From positions 310,001 to 374,000 of the forward strand of contig JAVLRN010000003.1 of the NCBI GenBank assembly GCA_032821775.1: a stretch of 64,000 bases of DNA, in the 5' to 3' direction. This document shows positions 11,347 to 21,385 of this stretch, piece after piece. Each line of letters starts with the position of its first letter. Positions within the stretch are counted from its first letter, which is position 1. The notes under the pieces are model-generated. The model made no database searches and was not told where the DNA came from. It worked only from the letters and a program-made list of their open reading frames with translations. This stretch comes from Sanguinoderma infundibulare (taxonomy: Eukaryota; Basidiomycota; Agaricomycetes; Polyporales; Polyporaceae). The position numbers were made by a program, and so were the translations under genes.

Positions 11347-12887
11347 CTACACGCATCTCCAGTACCCCTCCCACATATCCTGATCCACCGCCCGAACCAG
11401 CCTCGCCCCCTCCTCATCCAACGCAAGCCTCTCGTACGCGCCAGTCCCGTGTGTCGTCACGATGTGCGCAACGTAATGGCCCCACTCCTTTAGCACCTCC
11501 GACGCCGCCTTGTTCAGAAACCGCTGGTAGCCCACCTCGATCCATACCTCCTTTCCCCCGTGCTTCGGACCAGAGAACGCCCACACGAGCGTGATGCAGG
11601 TCGCGTCTGGCCGCGGGGCTCGCAAGGATTCGGGGCGCTTGATGCGGTAGTCGACAGCCAGGACTCGACTGTACCTCTTGTATTCCTGCGTCTGAGGGGT
11701 GAATTTCAGGCGGAGCAACGAGCCGCTGTGACGCACCTGTCCCATGTCAAGCTGGAGGAATCGGAGGTGAGGAAAGCGCACCGCGACGTCATATAGGGAC
11801 ATCGGCACGCTCTCATGCATCATGTTCTGTACGGGCACGTAGATACTCCCGAGCCGCAGGCTGACGATTTGCGGGCCAAGTAGTTCCGCGACGCGGACGA
11901 GCTGAGTGCTTGAACACGACAAAACGTGCAGGTGCGCGAGACTGGATGGCAAGGGGTGGAGGGACGTCAACAGACGAAAGGTGCATGCGAGGGAGGATAT
12001 CGCTGGGAACTGGCTGCTAGAGTAGTCGGTTTTCCCAGCCGGAGGGATTTCACCAAGATCGAGGTGTCTCAGGCGAGGATGTGCGCGGAGGAATTGCAAG
12101 AAACCGTTGTCGAGGGATAGCGGAACTCTAAGGGAAAGGCTCCGCAGTGACGGGAACCGTATGCAGAGGATCATGTCGAGGACAAACAAGTAGTCCTGAG
12201 GAAGCCGAGTCTCGAAAAGATTGAGCGTCAAGCGCTGCAATTTATCCAGCTTGCGCAAGAGAGTTGGGATAGCGGCGAGGTTAACGTGGCCTTCCACATA
12301 TGGGATGTGGATGCACTTGATGAGGGCCGCTCGGTGCGGGAAAGTGGAAATTGACCGGGAGAAGCAGGCGAGTGAATTGCTCGTCTTGAGGAAAACGTGA
12401 CGATAGAGAATGCGTTCAGCCTCGTCGCTGAGCGTATGGTTAACCAGCATGACAGCTTTAAGCGTACAGTCGTCCACGTATCCGAAGACGTCTGCCCAAA
12501 GCTCGAGGGGTAGCGTTGGGTATTCCTCGTTGGACAGGGGGGACGAGGGTGCAGTATCCGAGGAGGATGTTGAAGAACTGGCATTCGAGAAAGGGCGAGA
12601 ACCGTCGGAAGACGGAGATGTAGGGGGTGATGGAGATGGTGAAGGCAAGACGCAAGACGCAGACAATAAAGAGGGTCCTGAGGGTCACGGGAGCAAGGGT
12701 CTATCGGTATACCGAAAGCCCACGACCAGCTGAGGCACTTACCAGTATCTTTGCCGATCTCTACAACACTGGGCTCCTCCTTTCCCTCAAGCCGCGCATC
12801 GCTCTTCGAACCCTTGAATCTTCTTGTCCCTTGCCTCTTCCTTGTTCCTTGCCCCAGGAAGAAGGGAAATGTAAAGCATGTCGGCAT
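11347..12887 (-). CDS. F-box-like protein, family B (B2)
   Basis: Exons 12887–12743, 12677–11737 and 11685–11347 give 474 aa; the introns (65 and 51 nt) keep phase and sit where B1 has them. The N-terminus is basic and Ser-rich (SNASSSTSSSDTAPSSP), then LPLELWADVFGYVDDCTLKAVM with VNHTLSDEAERILYRHVF, then LRR-like sequence, then the shared tail module ending EGYWRCV. The first ATG considered was 12911; 12887 aligns better with B1. Only the tail of this gene is duplicated in the right arm (B3 at 32224). Confidence 0.82.
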
Positions 12888-13569
12888 CGCGATGAGAGTC
12901 GTTCGTGCCAAGTCTTTCTAGAACTAGTCGCCGAGGCAACAAAGCTTCGACCAGTCGCCCGAACGCAGCAGGAACGGCTGTGAGCTGGCGGTGTACCTAC
13001 GGTGTCACCGGTGTCGATGCATAGTGCCGAAGTGCCGGTATTCCATCTGTCAGATCACGTCAGAGCCTGACTGAGACTGGGAACAGCATTCGGTAGGGGA
13101 TAGACGGTGGTATGTAGAGGTCATAACAGCAAACGGTAGAGTACAGAGATGACGGTAAGAACCGAGTAAGAGAAGCAAGCAGAGTGCAGGATCAAGTAAG
13201 TGTTTACAATAAGTCAGGGGATTTATGGCAAGCAATCATAAGTGCATGATATTTACCATGCTTAATATTACTGGCGCTGAAGCTATTAATCAAACACAGC
13301 CTCCGGAGGTCGGCCAACGACTTCGACTTTGCCCATGTACAAGCCTAACCGCATAGTACGTACGTGACTCCGTGGTGCACACTAGACCTCCTTAGTATTG
13401 GCTCATTTATGATTTCGTCAGACTCGGACGTCCGCCACGTCTGTGCTGCAGTTGGAATACTATGACTCGGAATAGTGCTGTCCCCAACCTTCCCTCTGCT
13501 TGCTGCAATCCATCCACACACCGTCGACAACTTCACTAGCCCACCCCCACTCTAGCGAAGTCGTTTGCT
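12888..13569. other. Intergenic edge of the F-box cluster
   Basis: No gene seen. The segment separates the left F-box block from the plus-strand DUF6697-type gene and has no match in the right arm. Confidence 0.5.
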
Positions 13570-15665
13570 ATGCCCAGGTCGAGCGATGCAGTGCGGCTTC
13601 TCGAGATACAGCTGGACGTTTACAAGCGTCTTCTTCAAGAAAAGATGGCGACAATGCAGGCGCTGGAATCGCGCAACCTAGAACTCGAAGCTCGCGTCGC
13701 GTTTCTAGAGGAGAAAGTTGGTGAAGATAAAGGCACTCGGAGAAGCCATGCGCAGGTAGCCATCTTAGCAGAAGAGGTACGCATGATGTCCGAAAAATAC
13801 TTCTGCGTCGCATCAACTTAATCGAGGACATTTTCAGCCGAACAGCTCCCAGCATGAATTGAGCGATGTGCAAGGCTCTACATCCTCAGCGAATACTACA
13901 GTGGAGCTGAACAACAAGACAGTCGAAGACCTTGACTCAGGGGTTTGTTTCAACCAATGCGCCCTCCCTCTTCCAACATCTTACACCCTCCACCGTTGTG
14001 TAGATATCTCGTAACAAGCGCGCCAGACCTTCAGAGCCAACTATTCATCTGGACCTGCCCCCTTATAGTCAAGAGAAGATCCGGCCGGCCGTGAAGAAAC
14101 CGAAGCTCGATGTCGATCAAGACTCTCAACTTCTTCTCCCAGCGGACTCGAACCACGACGCACCGGTGGACGAGCCACCCGAGGTGGCAGAGAAACACGA
14201 CCAAACAGCGACTGAGAAATCGCAGAAAGCCGACCCGGTCCCCCAATCGATATCGCAGGCTGTCTCTATACTGGAGCCCGAGCCTTTCATCCGCCGAACC
14301 TCCTCTACAGTCGCTAGTATTCTAGGGGAAGTTTCCGTGCCGGAGTCATCCTCCGCTCACAAGGCTTCGCCTGTACATGTTGTTCCCCGTTCCTATTCTA
14401 GGGACCTCACGTACTTGGGCTCCCCCGCCCCTGCCGACGTTGTCCAAGCTATCGATATCTCCGACTCAACGTGCTCGTCAGCCCCGCCTGCAGCAACAAC
14501 GTCAGCGGTGTTCGAGCGACCTCACAGGACTTCTATCCCCACCGCAGCTCGACGGTACGGTCTGACGATGGCCTGCCGTTCGGAGGGCTTAGACGAGTCC
14601 GATTCTGACCCCGAGGAAGAAGAGTCAGATTTGGACTCGGACTATGTGGAGCCCTCGCAGGTCAGTGACCTTCTACATGCATTCGAAATTATGAGTTCTG
14701 ATCGCCACTGTTGCACACAGTCCTCGAAAAAGGCGGCAACCGCCAGAAAGCCTGTTGCTTCCCAGTTCAACAAGGGCAAGAAGGCTGCCGCTCTTGACAC
14801 GCCAGCGAAGGCGACGCGCAAGTCCGGTGCCGCAGCAGCACGCAAGCCCGCCTCTGTCCCATGCAAGAAGCCTGCCCGCAAGCCATTCGCCTATATCAGG
14901 CCCGACTCGCTCCTTGCCAAACGTCTCGAAGATGTCCCACGCTTTGATGTTGCGGAACACGACGATGCCCTCCTCTCCCACACTGCCGGCCGAAAGACAC
15001 TGGGGAAGCGTCTCGAGTGCAGCATCTCCCAGACCTCCACCTGCGCGCGCGACGGCGCATTGTATCTCTTCGCGACGCGCAAACTCCAGCCCGCGGCGCC
15101 CACCGAGCCAGGCATGCCGGGCCTGTTTTTCGCCGCGGCGCCCCCGGTGGAGAACGAGCGGCTGACAGAGGAGCAGGGCGTGTTCGTGCGCTTCTCGACG
15201 CAGAAGTATCAGTACATGGGCCAGTACGTGCTCACGCGCGCGAAGCGCCTCTCTAAGGAGGAGTTCAGCTCGATGCACCTGAACGTGAGTCGTCTGGGTC
15301 TCTTCCGGTCTTCATGGCAGGCTAACTTGCTATCCGGTCTGGGACTCGCAGGTGCGAAAGATGTGGGGGAAGACCGTCTTCGACTACCAGCAATATTCGG
15401 ACATCCGCGATCGCGTCGCGGAGCGCGACGCGGACGTAAAGCAGGCGTTGAAGTTCAGAAATCCTTCGTGGGACAAGCAGCGCGGTGCGCAGGGTGTTAC
15501 CCGAGCGTATGAGCGCGGCGAAGAGGTGAGCACCCATTCTCGCGTCGCATTTGTTCGAACAGCCTCTCATCAGTTGTGCAGAGGTTGTACGTGTGGGAGA
15601 TGAAATGCGTCGGATACGATGAAGACGTGCAGCGTCGCGCGACTCATGGAGAGGAGAAGACTTGA
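13570..15665 (+). CDS. Coiled-coil, basic-tract, DUF6697-type protein
   Basis: Six exons (13570–13776, 13838–13942, 14004–14660, 14721–15284, 15352–15525, 15582–15665) keep phase and give 596 aa. Residues 10–55 form a Leu/Glu-rich coiled coil. A Ser/Pro-rich disordered region ends in a strongly acidic patch (DESDSDPEEEESDLDSD), then comes a Lys/Ala/Pro-rich, histone-H1-like tract (KKAATARKPV, KKPARKPF). The C-terminal third is a folded domain with YLFATRKLQP, VRFSTQKYQYMGQYVLTRA, MWGKTVFDY and AYERGEE. I recognise it as the agaricomycete DUF6697 type; function is unknown to me. The acidic/basic layout suggests a nuclear protein, which is inference. A paralogue of the domain starts at 62415. 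Confidence 0.8.
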
Positions 15666-16055
15666 AGAACTTCACAAGGGCCATGATCTCATCTGGCTGC
15701 ATGTTTAGGGCAAGCAGTCACTTGGTCATTGACAATGTATGATCCACGAGGTTTCCACTTGAAACCAAATTGCATTGCCTGACAATCATACAGGGTTCGA
15801 ATACGATGAATGTGCCGATTGGATGTTCCACCAGGTGTCCATGGTCATGCTCTTCCTACAGAAAGACTGCTACAGTGCAGAGCCCAGCGGCTGGGCCAAG
15901 CCACGGGTAAGTTTGGTTTACGAGGCTCGTCCGCCAGCTTTGCGGCAGGCTCGGTTAGCCACTGTCAGCCCCTCCGGTCAGCCATGAATGGTCTTCTGCT
16001 CGCGCTCATGCCTCAGTTCAGATCAGGCCATATTCTCAACTCTCTGGTCTACAGC

Positions 16056-17198
16056 ATGTCTTCGACGCGACTTTCCGAGGATGTCATCCGGAGTTTATCT
16101 CGCTTCCTTCTTGCTTGTGCCCCTCCAGAGCAGGCGGTTATTCGGCTTTTCGATCCGGATTCCGGGTACCTCTATCTTGTAAGAGGTTCTGTCGACAGCG
16201 AGCGCGACGGCCCGCGAGGGAGCGCCCCACCATCGGAGCTCGGTCTCAGGTTGCCCCCACAGGCTTTGGTCGACGACCTCGTTCAAAGCCTCAAGCTCGC
16301 CATGCTGGACGGCTACGGCAGCAACACGACAACCCCGTCCAGGACAGCATCACGACCGCAAACTACCGTCGGCACCATCTCGACTCTCACCGATGTGAGC
16401 GACTTATCCTTCACCGAGCCATCCAGCGCCTTCGATCATTCCAGAGCTCTCTCTGAACTACGCCACGAGCTATTCTATGACGCGAGTGCGGACCCAGCTT
16501 CGCCGTCTTCCCTCCTTCCTGTTTCTCCCACCCCCTATCGAGACGGCTGCACTCTCCGGCTCGAAGATAACCCTCACCCTTTCGACGCAGACGACGACGC
16601 CTCCAGCTCCTCCATCGAGCGCATCCTTGGTAACATCGACTTGCAACCGAATAACGGAGCCGAGGAGCCGTGGGTCACCTGCCCTTCGATCCACTCTTCG
16701 TTGGAGCACAGCGACGTCTTCACGATGCTCAAGGATGGCGCGTCTTCCCCGTTCAAGTTGTTCGGCATGTCAAACCTCCCCAGCGGGCTCTCGACGTACA
16801 CGCACGGCACCCCGTCCTTCTGTAGCAACGGCCAGAGCGACCCCTTCCCGAGCGGCGTCACGGCGGACCTCTCGAACACCAGCTCCATCTCCAGCTCACC
16901 CAAGTCGAACGCGCTCGTCAGCCCGTTCATACGTCCAGACGACGTCCGCGCCCTGCACTCGCCCACCACGTCCACCCCTGTCAGGGACGCGATGCGCCGC
17001 GCGTTGGCCGTCATGATCATGCACCGCAACAGCCCTCAGCCGCGTTCGCCAGGGGCCAGGCGCAGGGATGAGAGTCCCAAGCGGGAGGTGTCTTCGCCGC
17101 TGTCTCGCTCAGACCTTGTCAGCCTCCCTGCGAGCGAAGCGGCTGCGCGCATCGTGGCGGCGAAGGCGCGCGAGGACGAACGTTTCCGCACAGAGTGA
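16056..17198 (+). CDS. Serine/threonine/proline-rich hypothetical protein
   Basis: A single open frame of 380 codons starts MSSTRLSEDVIRSLSRFLL. The first 60 residues look folded (LLACAPPEQAVIRLFDPDSGYLYLVRG); the rest is low-complexity Ser/Thr/Pro with many SP and TP sites (SPTPYRDG, STPVRDAMRRAL, PQPRSPGARRRDESPKR) and an Ala/Arg-rich end. No family recognised. An exon-like stretch at about 15790–15903 (GFEYDECADWMFHQV..., then GTAAGT) may belong to this gene's 5' end. I found no matching acceptor that joins it in frame with certainty, so I start at the ATG preceded by a polypyrimidine stretch. Confidence 0.6.
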   Translation: MSSTRLSEDVIRSLSRFLLACAPPEQAVIRLFDPDSGYLYLVRGSVDSERDGPRGSAPPSELGLRLPPQALVDDLVQSLKLAMLDGYGSNTTTPSRTASRPQTTVGTISTLTDVSDLSFTEPSSAFDHSRALSELRHELFYDASADPASPSSLLPVSPTPYRDGCTLRLEDNPHPFDADDDASSSSIERILGNIDLQPNNGAEEPWVTCPSIHSSLEHSDVFTMLKDGASSPFKLFGMSNLPSGLSTYTHGTPSFCSNGQSDPFPSGVTADLSNTSSISSSPKSNALVSPFIRPDDVRALHSPTTSTPVRDAMRRALAVMIMHRNSPQPRSPGARRRDESPKREVSSPLSRSDLVSLPASEAAARIVAAKAREDERFRTE

Positions 17199-17970
17199 GG
17201 GCTCTGAGCTATCTCGGGGCGGCGCGACGGTGGGATGCTTGGATGACGTTTGCGAATTCTGGCGCGTTCCTCGCGCGGTTGAGATTAAGGTCGGGTGTGG
17301 GGTTCCGGCTGGTTCAGATTGTTGTGCCGATGCCTTCTGTTGTTATGTCCGCGGATTGGACGTTGTCGTGATATTTTTTGCTGTTCCACAAGACATCGAC
17401 GATCATTTGCATTTGTTCGAGTGGCGCGTGCATCCGACCGGTAATCAAGCCGTACTACCTTGAGGTGCGGGCACCTTTTCCCGACTTCCTTAGCAATACG
17501 TACTCTACGGTCATGAAGCAAGTACTACAATCTTGGAAATTATTCGGCAATGGTCTCGTTCCCAGCCGTAGTAACCTCGCACCCCCAGGTCACCACCTAC
17601 ATAACCGTAGCGCGGTGGTGCGAGACCGGCCGTCGGATTTATTCGGCCGACTGCACAGCATGAATCGACTTGGCCAGAGCAGCGAAAGACCGGCGCCTAC
17701 TGTTAAGTTTATCTTCTTCTCCTAGTTCTTCTCATCCTCCATCGACTCAACCCCATACTTGTACCGGCACCGCGGACATCGAGACAACGTACCTAAAATG
17801 AAAATAGGACTCAGGCTCTCACCGCTTCCCTCTTCCCACAATCGAGGCGTTGCAACGGCGCGGCGCCACGCGGCGGGCCAGTATGATACAGTAAATCCCC
17901 AGTGCATTCTCCGATCGGGTTCTCGTCCAGTACGGGGTTGATGCCGCTGGTATCTCAAGTAACGCATACA
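17199..17970. other. Intergenic
   Basis: No gene supported. The 3' side serves as promoter of the transporter gene downstream. Confidence 0.45.
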
Positions 17971-17977
17971 TATAAGG
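17971..17977 (+). promoter_or_regulatory. TATA-like box of the MFS gene
   Basis: TATAAGG lies 85 bp upstream of the ATG at 18056, a usual distance for fungal TATA elements with a short leader. Confidence 0.4.
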
Positions 17978-18055
17978 GCCGCTGCGTGCTAAGACGTGTC
18001 CGCTGCACAACACACTCCACTACACTCCACGACAGCATACCTTGTCGCATAACCC

Positions 18056-20261
18056 ATGGAAGATACAACCCGGCAGTCAGTTGCGCCAGAGCACAGTCCG
18101 TTCGAGAGCAGCCTCCAGCAGCCTCCGGATTCGGATCCTTGCGACAACCAGGACAGGACGGTAGATTCAAGCCCCCAGGACGACTCGACGTACATCGTCG
18201 ATTGGGACGGCCCCGACGATCCAGGAAATCCGAAGAAGTGAGTGTCTGCTTATCCACGGTGATATTGTCCCAACGCCGTAGAGCTCAACCGGATGAAAAC
18301 AGCTGGCCGTTCAAGAAGAAGTGGGCCGTCACGCTCGTCGTGTCGGCGTACACGTTCATGAGCCCCGTCTCGTCTTCGATGATGGCCCCGGCGAGCGACG
18401 CGATCGCGGCCAGGTTCGGCGAGACGAACGAGACTGTCATTGCACTGTTTACTTCAATGTTTGTCTGCGGCTATGGTACGTGATTGTTTCGTATCATATC
18501 TGTCGGAGGCCATGATGACGATCCTTCTTGCAGTGCTTGGCCCGCTTGTATTGGGGCCTATGAGTGAGGTATTCGGCCGGGCGAGGGTGCTTCAGGTGGG
18601 GAACCTCTGGTACTTAGGTATGTCATGGCACCGGTCGACCTCTACCGAGGGTCGTGGCATTCCTTACCTGCTTCGCAGCATGGAATTTAGCTTGCGCATT
18701 CGCGCAGAGCAAGAGCCAAATGCTCACTTTCCGTTTCTTGTCTGGCTTCGGCGGAAGTGGGACATTGACGGTCTGTCGCGGAAGTCCTGCTCTGCATACC
18801 CTGTCCTAATCTGCCCTTCCCCCAACTCCTGAATAGATTGGAGGCGGGGTGGTTGGCGACGTTTGGCGTCCAGAGCAGCGCGGTAAGGCGGTAGCTATTT
18901 ATTCTCTCGCTCCTTTACTTGGCCCTGTCCTCGGACCCATCTGTGGTGCTTGGATAGCGCAGAAGGGTGACTGGAGATGGGTAGTGAGTGCATCAGGCCC
19001 GGTTTTGTGCTCATGACATGTTCACCTTTATGCAGTTCTGGGCGCCGACCATAGTAAGCGTGGCCACCCAATTGGTCGGGCTGTGGTTCCTCCAAGAGAG
19101 TGGGTGTCCCACAATCGTATCCCGCATGCTATCTTCTGACAAAGTTCTGCAGCGTTTGCACCTGTGCTTTTGGAGAGGAAGGCGGAGCAGGTGCGGAAGG
19201 GTCTCGATACGGAGAAGGGCAGTCGATATGAGGTCCGTACCATATTCGATGGAGCTGACCGGCAGTACGTTTTTATCGTTGGGTCTCCTTTATACTGCCC
19301 GTTGATGATACGTATGTTTCCCAGCTGGAGGAACATCATCAAGAAAGCCCTTTTCCGCCCATTCATGCTCTTCGCTCACGAGCCCATCATCCAGCTCCTC
19401 GGCGCGTACATGTCTCTAGTCTATGGAACATTATACTGTACGTCACAAAGCCGCCTTCTGCAGTGGTCATTTGCGTCCTGACAGATTTCTTGTACCATGT
19501 TTTTGACGACAATTCCCGGGATTTTCGAAGGCGTTTACCAGGAGAGCGTTGGCATCGCTGGCCTCAACTACATTGCCCTCGGACTCGGACTTACAGGTGT
19601 CTCACAAATCAACGCGCAGTTCATAGACTACGTCTACAAGTACCTGTGCGCGAAGAACGGTGGCATCGGGAAACCCGAGTTTCGGTTGCGTGCGTTCTCG
19701 CTGCAACTTCCACTGGTCGAACTACGCTAATAGGATCACTACCCGCAGCCTCAATGGTACTCGGCACGATCCTGCTTCCCATAGGTTTGTTGTGGACAGG
19801 TTGGACCGCGCGCGAGAGCATCCACTGGATCATCCCTGACGTTGGAATGGTCATCGTCGGTGCCGGTATCATTCTCAACTTCCAATCAATCCAGACGTAC
19901 GTCATCGACTCGTTCACCCTGTATGCTGCATCCGGTGAGTCCCTTCATCTCCATGTGACCCCGCGCGCACGATGCTGAGATGAGTTCTTGTGTCTACGCA
20001 AGCTCTTGCTGCGACGACATTCTTCCGCTCGATTCCGGGTTTCGTTTTTCCTTTGTTTGCGCCCGCGATGTACAACGCGCTCGGGTACGGGAAGGGAGAC
20101 ACTATACTAGCTTGTGTTGCTATCGCGATCGGTATCCCAGCGCAGGTATCCTTTTCTGTGTTGGCCTTCATATCCTGACAACTTTTTGGTTCAGGCCCCT
20201 CCTCTTCTGGTTCTACGGTGAACGCCTTCGGAACGCAAGTACATACGCCAAGGGAAAATAA
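18056..20261 (+). CDS. MFS transporter, DHA1-like; two doubtful junctions
   Basis: A multi-exon major facilitator of the fungal DHA1 drug/polyamine:H+ antiporter type, at the plasma membrane by family. Exon 1 (18056–18237) is a soluble Asp-rich N-terminus ending VDWDGPDDPGNPKN; membrane exons follow from 18303. Recognisable parts: LVLGPMSEVFGRARV (loop 2–3 motif), RFLSGFGGSGTLTIGGG, LAPLLGPVLGPICGAW, QETFAPVLLERKA, VGIAGLNYIALGLGLTG, GKPEFRLRSLPAASM and the end FYGERLRNASTYAKGK. Two junctions fail with ordinary splicing. Before FLTTIPGIFEG (about 19495) no AG acceptor gives the right phase; the sequence reads ...TACCA|TGTTTTTG where an AG is expected. Near 20146 the frame to PLLFWFYGERL is kept only by a GC donor (AGC|GCAGGT); the GT donor four bases later shifts the frame to an early stop. 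It may be a recent pseudogene. Confidence 0.7.
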
Positions 20262-20377
20262 CGTGCGAAGGCAGCCAAGGTTAGGGCAGAGACTGTCCCA
20301 TTCCGAGTTCGCAGCAGGTCTGTCATTTCTTGCGTACAGTATTTGTAGGTATTGACGAGATTTGCACATGAAATCCC

Positions 20378-20485
20378 AGCATCGTGTCTCACGCTCGTTG
20401 ACCACTAGAATAGCATTCATTTAATAGGCTTAGCATCGTGTCTCACGCTCGTTGATTATTTGAATAGGATTCATTTAATAGGCTT
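20378..20485. repeat. 54-bp tandem duplication
   Basis: Two adjacent 54-bp copies (20378–20431 and 20432–20485) each start AGCATCGTGTCTCACGCTCG and end CATTTAATAGGCTT. They differ at a few bases in the middle. The repeat lies between the 3' end of the transporter and the 3' end of the minus-strand candidate gene, partly over the latter's stop. Confidence 0.9.
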
Positions 20486-21063
20486 CAAGTAAATCTGTCG
20501 CTGGTGCGCGAACGATGTTCGGCCAGTGTGGGATGTCCAGCTGCGCATACCAATCAGGGTCAAACGCGGAGACGTATTTCTCAACTGTGGCCTTGAGTCC
20601 TGCATCCCTGCAACGCTGTCCTCGGTCGAAGAGGCAACTTCCCCCTCGATTTCCACCACACGTCGCCATCACAAGACCTTGTTGCTGGCCACTGAAGGTG
20701 CCTGGGCCAGTGCTGGCGTGGTTCCCCTGATGATGATGTTCGCGAGGTTTCACCCTTGGGTCCTCTGGTAACTTCACGAGAGGTTAACTTTGGAAGCTCG
20801 GGTATCAACTTGTAAACCTGTTCACAACCCCGTCGGTAAAGCATTGCGGATCCCTGCCAGCAGCTTCGATCGTCAGCTGTGTATCGCCTTCGGCCTCGAT
20901 CTGGAACCATTACGATAAATGTCCCTGGTATCATCTTCTTGGCGTCCTTCCTCTGTTCCCACTAACCCACTCCTTTCGTGCATTCCCAGGTACTCCATGT
21001 GGCCGTGTGACGAGATGGCGTCGAGAAGCGCCTTCATGACTTCTCCACCTTGTGGCTCCGTAC
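20475..21063 (-). CDS. Unrecognised minus-strand gene or relic
   Basis: Several short minus-strand exons look protein-like. About 21060–20950 encodes GGEVMKALLDAISSHGHMEY and LGMHER. A 45-nt GTGGGT...CCAG intron leads to TFIVMVPDRGRRRYTADD then SCWQGSAMLYRRGCEQ. A last exon to the stop at 20475 encodes GLKATVEKYVSAFDP, DWYAQLDIPHWPNIV and LLEAY. I do not recognise the family, no start with a clear leader is seen, and the middle junction is uncertain, so it may be the 3' remnant of a larger gene cut by the carboxypeptidase promoter region. Confidence 0.3.
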
Positions 21064-21336
21064 CAGGTGAGCAATTACAGGAGAGTGACGGCCCGCGTTC
21101 AAGGTGCAACGGATGTTGTAAGTACGATGGAGGGCCCTCGAGTGCTTGCCCTTCCTTTCCACCGAGGAAACCTGGGCGCAATTCTTCAGCTCATCTGCTT
21201 CGTGGGACTGTCGCGCAATCCGAAGAGGCAGGTTTCGCCGATATCATCATCGTCCTCGTGACCTCCGTTACCGTAAGGTCCGCGGAACGCCACCTTCGCT
21301 ACATCTGCGCGGAGAGCCGTGCTCGTATCTTGCAGG

Positions 21337-21343
21337 TATAAAA
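21337..21343 (+). promoter_or_regulatory. TATA box of the carboxypeptidase gene
   Basis: TATAAAA lies 49 bp upstream of the ATG at 21386. This implies a very short 5' leader. Confidence 0.6.
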
Positions 21344-21385
21344 GCTGTCGCTTTCAGGGCAAAATGCTCAGAATAGCTGCCCGAC

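Larger units (their letters stand above)
4090..11640. repeat. Left arm of a large inverted duplication
   Basis: C1–A2–B1–D1–A3–tail of B2 is the reverse complement of 32180–40105. Start codons and stops pair so that the coordinates add to a nearly constant value: A3/A5 starts 43,835; A2/A6 starts 43,815; B1/B4 starts 43,815; C1/C3 stops 43,828. Only at the C leader does the sum drift (to about 44,190), from a roughly 150-bp length difference. Similarity by eye is around 85–93%, in spacers as well as exons, so this is segmental duplication and not just related genes. Confidence 0.85.

Noticed and set aside
4090..12000. Possibility that the arms are terminal inverted repeats of a giant transposon
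   Set aside because: No transposase, helicase, tyrosine recombinase or capsid-like gene lies between the arms, no target-site duplication was seen, and the arm borders fall inside a gene and a leader.
12228..12911. 227-codon minus-strand ORF
   Set aside because: Only the first 48 codons (exon 1 of B2) are coding; past the donor at 12742 it runs through the intron and then in the wrong frame of exon 2.
14673..15278. 201-codon minus-strand ORF
   Set aside because: It is antisense to the DUF6697-type gene and exists because of GC-rich codons there; it has no family signal of its own.
19463..19978. 171-codon plus-strand ORF spanning transporter exons
   Set aside because: It reads the exon encoding FLTTIPGIFEG in the wrong frame and only its later part (LPAASMVLGTILLP) is real coding sequence, so it is not a separate gene.
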